A stretch of DNA of 64,000 nucleotides from Pelagibacteraceae bacterium (GTDB lineage Bacteria > Pseudomonadota > Alphaproteobacteria > Pelagibacterales > Pelagibacteraceae), in assembly GCA_008638205.1 (NCBI GenBank), contig VTPO01000001.1, forward strand, positions 124,001 to 188,000, given 5' to 3'. The position numbers and the translations under genes are program-made. Shown in pieces: positions 58,448 to 64,000 of this stretch (its first letter is position 1; each line of letters starts with the position of its first letter). The notes below the pieces were generated by a model. It did no database searches. It worked only from the letters and a program-made list of their open reading frames with translations, and had not been told where the DNA came from.

Positions 58448-58544
58448 AAACTCTCTTATTTGCTATCTCTTTTCTTTTAAAAGCTATATATTCAACTATT
58501 AAGTTATTTTAGTTACAGTCTTTTTTTTATACATTTTTTTTTTT

Positions 58545-59138
58545 ATGAATTTTTTCGTTATTTTAATCGTAGCTGTGTTTGCGGTTAATCAATTACCCGA
58601 CCAATCTAAGGTAAGTAATAAAACTGAAGTAGCAAAGCCAATTGTAGCTAGCGCTACTCCTGAAAAGAAAACAATTGAAAAAGCTGTCAAACCAGAACCT
58701 CCTAAACAAGTAGTAGTTCAAAAAGAAGTTAAACCAGAACCTCCTAAACAAGCAGTAGTTCAAAAAGAAGTTAAACCAGAACCTCCCAAGCAAGTAGTGG
58801 TTCAAAAAGAAGTTAAATCAGAACCAGTCAAGCAAGAAAAGATTATTCAAGAAACTGCAAAATCAACTAGCTTGTTTGAAAAAGCAGTGAATTTCTTTTC
58901 TCAATATTATTTAATTGGTCTTATCCTAGCTGCTATAGCTTATGTCTATTTTAGAACACGAAAAAAAATAACTCTAAGGGAAATTCTGAACAAAGAAGAA
59001 TTTAAACCTGAGCCTTCAGTAGAACCAATAACTACAGAAGAATTTAAACCTGAACCCTCAGCAGAACCAACAACTACAGAAGAAGTTAAGTCTGATTCTC
59101 AATCACCAGAGTCATCCGACGAAGAAGAAAAGAAATAA
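58545..59138 (+). CDS. Repeat-containing Lys/Pro/Glu-rich membrane protein
   Basis: N-terminal TM, (KPEPPKQVVVQKEV)n repeats, second TM YLIGLILAAIAYVYF, acidic tail. Confidence 0.65.
   Translation: MNFFVILIVAVFAVNQLPDQSKVSNKTEVAKPIVASATPEKKTIEKAVKPEPPKQVVVQKEVKPEPPKQAVVQKEVKPEPPKQVVVQKEVKSEPVKQEKIIQETAKSTSLFEKAVNFFSQYYLIGLILAAIAYVYFRTRKKITLREILNKEEFKPEPSVEPITTEEFKPEPSAEPTTTEEVKSDSQSPESSDEEEKK
58686..58835 (+). repeat. 42-bp tandem repeat, three full copies plus a partial copy
   Basis: gt(c/t)aaaccagaacctcc(t/c)aa(a/g)caag(t/c)agt(a/g)gttcaaaaagaa units at 58686, 58728 and 58770. Confidence 0.9.
58998..59081 (+). repeat. Second 42-bp tandem repeat, two copies
   Basis: gaatttaaacctga(g/a)cc(t/c)tcag(t/c)agaaccaa(t/c)aactacagaa units at 58998 and 59040. 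Confidence 0.85.
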
Positions 59139-59143
59139 ATATT

Positions 59144-59335
59144 TTAGGCAGCGTTCATATCTTGGCCACAACACATAGGAGATTTAATTTTTCCTTGGCA
59201 TTTGGGGCATTTAGATATTTGAATTTTTGTTCCATTATTATCTAAACTGTCATTAACAAGTGGCTCATTACTGCAGTTAGCGCATGTTGCATTAACCGCC
59301 ATGTTACATTTTTGGCACGTATATGTTGCTGTCAT
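59144..59335 (-). CDS. Small zinc-ribbon-like protein
   Basis: CQKC...CANC...CPKC...CCGQ cysteine pairs. Confidence 0.7.
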   Translation of the reverse strand: MTATYTCQKCNMAVNATCANCSNEPLVNDSLDNNGTKIQISKCPKCQGKIKSPMCCGQDMNAA

Positions 59336-59375
59336 AGTTTCTCCGCTAGTTTTTAATAATAATTTTTTCTTTTAA

Positions 59376-59588
59376 CTATTTTGTTTCTTCCAAATTATTA
59401 TTGTATTTTTGTGAAAAATGTCCAAGCACTTTACCTTTGTGGGGACCATTTTTTACCACGTACCCTGAAGTGCCATTTCCATTTATGGAAACTTCTTTTC
59501 TAGCTCTAAACAAAGCATTTGCTTTTTCTTTAGAAGCTTTTTCTTTTCCGTACGTTTCGATTAGTTTTGTGTGTCTTTTGTCAGTCAT
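59376..59588 (-). CDS. Small hypothetical protein
   Basis: 70 aa ORF with a strong gaggagggtgta ribosome-binding site upstream. Confidence 0.6.
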   Translation of the reverse strand: MTDKRHTKLIETYGKEKASKEKANALFRARKEVSINGNGTSGYVVKNGPHKGKVLGHFSQKYNNNLEETK

Positions 59589-59761
59589 TACACCCTCCTC
59601 ATTTTAAGTTAGGTGCGTTCCTTCGCTTTCGCTACTTCCGTCTTTTAAAAAAAAGATGAACGTTACAAATATGTTACTTATATTTAATCTTTTTCGCAAG
59701 AGATAAAAATCATTAGAAAATACCTTTTTTTTGAAGAAGAAAGTGAAATATTAGTGTGGTT

Positions 59762-60376
59762 TTAAGGGGTTACCCAATGAGCTTTGGAGTCGTTGTCACT
59801 CAATTCAATCTTGGCTCTTCTATGACCTTTCGATGCTAAATACAGCCATTCAAAAGAATCGATTTTACTTTCTATTATAGAAAAGTTTTCATAACCAGAT
59901 TCACTTTCTTCTTTTGGAACATTTTTTCCAACATATTGCTCTGGAATTCCAGAAGTTGGATCTTCACTTTTTGTTCCTGGGGCATTAGTTGCCAAATAGC
60001 ATTTTCTACTAATTACTTGAGTTCTCTCCCAAACCTCTTTGGTCAGATCATCTTTATAATGAATATTAGCAATACCTGCGGCTCTGACCTGAATTTTTCT
60101 CTCCTTATTGTAAAAAAGGAAATAGATTTGATTGTTATTTTTAATAAATTTTATTTTGTCCGACCTAATATCGGTATGAAATCTCAATATGTTTCTATCC
60201 TGAAAAGCTCCACGTAATACTACAATCCTAGCGTCGGGACCTTGTTTTGAATTGAGAACAACAACAGGAAGTCTAAAGTCTTCATTTCTGTCTGTTACAC
60301 CTTTAGAAAGCAGATTCCATATTTCATCAAGAATTAAATCCTTGTTATTGTAAAATTCAGGATCTTCTTTGTTCAT
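59762..60376 (-). CDS. Pyridoxamine 5'-phosphate oxidase-family flavoprotein
   Basis: FRLPVVVLNSKQGPDARIVVLRGAFQDRNILRFHTDIRSDK; C-terminal WLYLASKGHRRAKIE. Confidence 0.85.
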   Translation of the reverse strand: MNKEDPEFYNNKDLILDEIWNLLSKGVTDRNEDFRLPVVVLNSKQGPDARIVVLRGAFQDRNILRFHTDIRSDKIKFIKNNNQIYFLFYNKERKIQVRAAGIANIHYKDDLTKEVWERTQVISRKCYLATNAPGTKSEDPTSGIPEQYVGKNVPKEESESGYENFSIIESKIDSFEWLYLASKGHRRAKIELSDNDSKAHWVTP

Positions 60377-60377
60377 G

Positions 60378-61253
60378 TTATTTTTTTTTTGGTAATAAAG
60401 TGATTAAGCTAGAAGTATCAAAACGGTTTCCACCTTTTTTTTGTACTTCTGCATAATATTTATCTATAACTTCGGTAATAGGAAGTATAGAGCCATTGCT
60501 CTTTGCCTCTTCCATAGCAATGGATAAATCTTTTCTCATCCAATCGACAGCAAAACCATAATCAAACTTATCTGTGATCATTGTTTTGTAGCGATTTTCC
60601 ATTTGCCATGACTGTGCAGCTCCTTTGGAAATAACTTCGATTACATCTTCCATATTCAATCCTGCATTCTGACCAAATCGAATAGCTTCTGACAAACCCT
60701 GAACTAATCCAGCAATACAAATCTGATTAACCATTTTCGCAAGTTGACCGCTTCCAGAGTTTCCTAACAATTTCATTTTTTTAGAATAACAATCGATAAT
60801 GGATTCTGCTTGTTCAAAATGATTTTGTTCTCCACCAATCATTACTGTTAGCGCACCATTTTCAGCTCCGGCTTGTCCACCCGAAACTGGTGCATCAAGA
60901 AAACCAAACTTTCTTTTTTTTGCTTCTTCGTTTAGCTCTCTTGCAATCTTTGCAGAAGCAGTAGTGTTATCTATAAAGATAGCTCTTTCTTTAACATTGT
61001 GAAATGCACCATGCTCACCGATAGTTACTTCTTTTAAATCATTATCATTACCTACACAGGTAAAAACAAAATCAGAATCTTTTGCAGCTTCTTTGGGTGT
61101 AGAAGCATGTTTTCCACCATATTCACCAACCCATTTTTCTGCTTTCGCAGTCGTTCGATTATAAACGGTTACATCGTGACCAGCTTTTGCTATAAATCCT
61201 GCCATTGGATATCCCATGACTCCTAAACCTATGAACGTTACTTTTTTTGACAT
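60378..61253 (-). CDS. NAD(P)-dependent beta-hydroxyacid dehydrogenase family (GarR/HIBADH-like)
   Basis: FIGLGVMGYPMAGFIAKAGHDVTVYNRT; DAPVSGGQAGAENGALTVMIGG; GQLAKMVNQ. Confidence 0.92.
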   Translation of the reverse strand: MSKKVTFIGLGVMGYPMAGFIAKAGHDVTVYNRTTAKAEKWVGEYGGKHASTPKEAAKDSDFVFTCVGNDNDLKEVTIGEHGAFHNVKERAIFIDNTTASAKIARELNEEAKKRKFGFLDAPVSGGQAGAENGALTVMIGGEQNHFEQAESIIDCYSKKMKLLGNSGSGQLAKMVNQICIAGLVQGLSEAIRFGQNAGLNMEDVIEVISKGAAQSWQMENRYKTMITDKFDYGFAVDWMRKDLSIAMEEAKSNGSILPITEVIDKYYAEVQKKGGNRFDTSSLITLLPKKK

Positions 61254-61273
61254 TCGTTTCTCCTATTTTTTAA

Positions 61274-62500
61274 ATGTTTAATTATCAATTCGTTAAAAAT
61301 AATTATAGATTTCTTTTATTTGGATTCATTTTGACATTTTGTTCTAGCTTTGGTCAAACTTTTTTTATTGGCATCTTTAATCCTTATATAAGAGAAGATT
61401 TAAGCTTAAGTCACTCTGAATTTGGTTTAATTTATTCGTTGGCTACTCTTTTAAGTAGCTTTTCCTTAATTTGGATAGGAAAAAAAATTGATGACTTTAA
61501 AATCATTTATTTTGCCATTGCGGTCTGTTTATTTTTAGCTTTTTCTAGTTTTTTCCTAACTTTGGTTAGCAATATTATTCTTTTATTTTTTGCAATATAT
61601 TTTCTTAGATTGTCAGGACAGGGATTAATGACACATACAGCTAGTACCTCTATGGCAAAATTCTTTGACTTAAATCGTGGAAAAGCTCTTAGCATTTCTT
61701 GGTTAGGCTTATCCTTAGGAGAAGGTTTTTTGCCTTATTTAATTATTTTTCTTATGAAATTTTATTCTTGGAAAATAGTTTGGTTAGGAATTTCTATTTT
61801 TATTTTAAGTTTAGTAGTTCCTTCCGTATTTTTTATTTTAAGATTTTACCAGGATGGATCTACAGAAATTTCCGATACAAAGAAACAAGAAGTTAATCAC
61901 ACAATTAAAAACTGGACAAGATCAGAGGTAATACGTGATTCAAAGTTTTATTTTTTACTACCCGCTGTATTGGGACCTGCTTTTTTATCAACAGGAATTT
62001 TTATTAATCAAATATATATTTTTGAGAGTAAACAATGGTCAATGCTGATGTTAGCACAGGGCTTTACTTTGTATGCAATTGTGAGTGTAATTACTTTAGC
62101 TGTTTCTGGTTTTTTAATAGATCGCTTTTCTGCCATTAAAGTTCTACCTTTTTATTTGTTACCAACTATGGCCGCCTATACTTTGGTAATTACTAGTAGC
62201 TGGGCCTTTACTCCTATTGTTATGATGATTTTGATTGCTATGACCAACGGTACTTCTAGTGTTTTGCTTACTTCTACCTGGTCAGAGATTTATGGTACTA
62301 AGTATTTGGGTGGAATTAGATCTATTACTGTTTCTTTCTTTGTTTTTTCTACCGCTATTGCCCCTGTATTGTTTGGATATTTGATTGATCAGCAATTCAC
62401 TATTAATCAAATATTTTCAATGATGCTGGGCTATTTAATTTTGGCCAATGCTTTGTTTTTATTCAAATTAAAAGACTACCAACCTGTAAAAATTGCTTGA
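61274..62500 (+). CDS. MFS transporter
   Basis: 12-TM-like hydrophobic pattern; FIGIFNPYIREDLSLSHSEFGLIYSLATLLSSFSLIWIGKKIDDF. Confidence 0.88.
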   Translation: MFNYQFVKNNYRFLLFGFILTFCSSFGQTFFIGIFNPYIREDLSLSHSEFGLIYSLATLLSSFSLIWIGKKIDDFKIIYFAIAVCLFLAFSSFFLTLVSNIILLFFAIYFLRLSGQGLMTHTASTSMAKFFDLNRGKALSISWLGLSLGEGFLPYLIIFLMKFYSWKIVWLGISIFILSLVVPSVFFILRFYQDGSTEISDTKKQEVNHTIKNWTRSEVIRDSKFYFLLPAVLGPAFLSTGIFINQIYIFESKQWSMLMLAQGFTLYAIVSVITLAVSGFLIDRFSAIKVLPFYLLPTMAAYTLVITSSWAFTPIVMMILIAMTNGTSSVLLTSTWSEIYGTKYLGGIRSITVSFFVFSTAIAPVLFGYLIDQQFTINQIFSMMLGYLILANALFLFKLKDYQPVKIA

Positions 62501-62536
62501 TTTTCAAGTCTAAAGTCATTAGAAGACCTCAACTTT

Positions 62537-63001
62537 ATGGCACGTGTAACAGTAGAAGATTGTTTAGAGCAAGTTGATAATCAGTATGATTTGATCATCC
62601 TAGCTAAAGAAAGAACTTTGCAAATTGGTGCAGGGGACAAACCTTTGGTAGATGAAGACAATGATAAAAAAACTGTAATTTCACTGAGAGAAATTGGCGA
62701 TAAAAAAATCGATATTAAAAACTTAAATAATGCAACGATTGATCGTGCTAGAGATCATCCAGAAGACGCAACAGTACAAGAAGATTTTGATGCTCCAGAA
62801 GGAGACGAGTTTGAAGCAATTTATAAGGGTGAAGTGTCTAAATCTGGACAGGCAATTTTGCCATCTAAAAGATCAAGAAAAGTTCCTGTAGCTTCAGCAG
62901 CTGCAGTTGATGATGCGGATGATAGTGATGACGATGTATCAGAAGATATCGTAGATCAAACTACGGAAGCAAGTCCTACTGAAGATAAACCTTCAGAATA
63001 A
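62537..63001 (+). CDS. rpoZ: RNA polymerase omega subunit with acidic C-terminal extension
   Basis: MARVTVEDCLEQVDNQYDLIILAKERTLQI; ISLREIGDKKI. Confidence 0.88.
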   Translation: MARVTVEDCLEQVDNQYDLIILAKERTLQIGAGDKPLVDEDNDKKTVISLREIGDKKIDIKNLNNATIDRARDHPEDATVQEDFDAPEGDEFEAIYKGEVSKSGQAILPSKRSRKVPVASAAAVDDADDSDDDVSEDIVDQTTEASPTEDKPSE

Positions 63002-63005
63002 TCTA

Positions 63006-64000
63006 CTACTCAAATTCTTTTAAAATTTTATCGCGGTGCTGATCAAGGTCAGGTATTTCGCCTCGAGTTGATTTGTCTTCATAATTAGACATTTTAATTG
63101 GATTACCTGCCATTTTAAATTTTCCAATTTTATTGTGATTGGCACTTACAATCATATTCCTAAATTCAATTTGAGGATTTTCTACTGCCTCTTTAATATT
63201 GTAAATAGGTCCACATGGAATTTTCTTTTCAATAAATAGCGCAACCCATTCTTCTGTTGTTTTGTCTTTTAATTTGGATTCTATGATTACTTTCAACTCA
63301 TCGATATTTTTATTTCTAGATTGGTTATCCTTAAAGTTATCTTGCTTATAACAATCACAATTTAACACTTCACACATTCCTTGAAATAATTTTTCATTGC
63401 CAGCTGCAATAATGATGTAGCTATCTTTTGTTTTGAATGCTTCAAAAGGAGCAATGGAAGGATGACGCGATCCCATTGGCTGAGGAATTTCTCCCTTCGA
63501 TAGATATCTTGCGATTGCATTTTCCAATATAGCAATTTGACAATCTAGCATAGAGACATCTATGTGACTTCCTTTCCCAGTTTTTGTTCGATCAAACAAT
63601 GCAGCGTTCACACCAATGGCAGTAAACAAACCAGCAGTAATATCTCCAATGGAAGTTCCAACTCTAGTTGGTTCGCTATTTGGCTGACCTGTAACACTCA
63701 TGAGACCACCCATCCCTTGAACCACCATATCGTATGCAGGAAGTTCCTTCATTGGACCTGTTTGACCGAATCCAGATGCAGATGCATAAATAAGTTTTGG
63801 GTATTTGTCTTTTAAATCACTCCAACCGTATCCCCATTTTTCCAAGGTTCCAGGTTTAAAGTTTTCAACAAGAATGTCAGCTTTGGCTAAAATTTTTTCA
63901 AAAATTTTTTTATCCTCCTCGTTCTTTAAATTTAGAGCAATACTTTCCTTTCCTCTATTTAAAGACATAAAGTATGCTGATTGTTCTTCTATAAAAGGAC
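63006..64000 (-). CDS. CaiB/BaiF type III CoA-transferase (N-terminus beyond window edge)
   Basis: SLNRGKESIALNLKNEEDKKIFEKILAKADILVENFKPGTLEKWGYGW; YDMVVQGMGGLMSVTG; reading frame stays open to base 64000. Confidence 0.92.
   Translation of the reverse strand, partial: PFIEEQSAYFMSLNRGKESIALNLKNEEDKKIFEKILAKADILVENFKPGTLEKWGYGWSDLKDKYPKLIYASASGFGQTGPMKELPAYDMVVQGMGGLMSVTGQPNSEPTRVGTSIGDITAGLFTAIGVNAALFDRTKTGKGSHIDVSMLDCQIAILENAIARYLSKGEIPQPMGSRHPSIAPFEAFKTKDSYIIIAAGNEKLFQGMCEVLNCDCYKQDNFKDNQSRNKNIDELKVIIESKLKDKTTEEWVALFIEKKIPCGPIYNIKEAVENPQIEFRNMIVSANHNKIGKFKMAGNPIKMSNYEDKSTRGEIPDLDQHRDKILKEFE

Noticed and set aside
59589-59761. Locally GC-richer intergenic stretch (ttccttcgctttcgctacttccg) as possible ncRNA
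   Set aside because: No convincing stem-loop or known RNA motif by eye; would need covariance analysis.
1-64000. Search for CRISPR arrays, transposases, integrases, phage genes, toxin-antitoxin or restriction systems
   Set aside because: No regularly spaced direct repeats and no recognisable proteins of these classes were seen.

Overview
AT-rich, densely packed window with no phage, CRISPR or rRNA. Gene content and protein style resemble a streamlined marine SAR11/Pelagibacterales-like alphaproteobacterium (inference; no search was run). About 1.2-32 kb is an accessory catabolic region: two tripartite tricarboxylate transporter (TTT) systems, one with TctA and TctB fused; four MmgE/PrpD-family proteins; two tandem aconitase-family proteins; two PrpF-family isomerases, one GalD-like and one PrpF-like; a TcuA-like flavoprotein; an NAD-type beta-decarboxylating dehydrogenase; an Ldh-family oxidoreductase; two TauD-like oxygenases; two SDRs; and two TauE/SafE permeases. 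I read this as a candidate undescribed tricarboxylate-utilisation supercluster. About 32-64 kb is mostly housekeeping: pirin, azoR, ccmD-like, hisI, folE, acuI-like, PII, rseP, HU, serC-serA-serB, amt, an aldehyde dehydrogenase with DUF779, recX, cysQ-like, mnmA, a DEAD-box helicase, tRNA-Met and rpoZ. It also holds a CADD-like protein that keeps the residues I recall for self-sacrificing pABA synthesis, an isolated glycosyltransferase-like gene, and three very short ORFs (27, 47 and 59 aa) missing from the supplied ORF track. Both TTT operons have a perfect hairpin immediately downstream of the substrate-binding-protein gene. All identifications come from reading the sequence and from memory of families; no database search was run.
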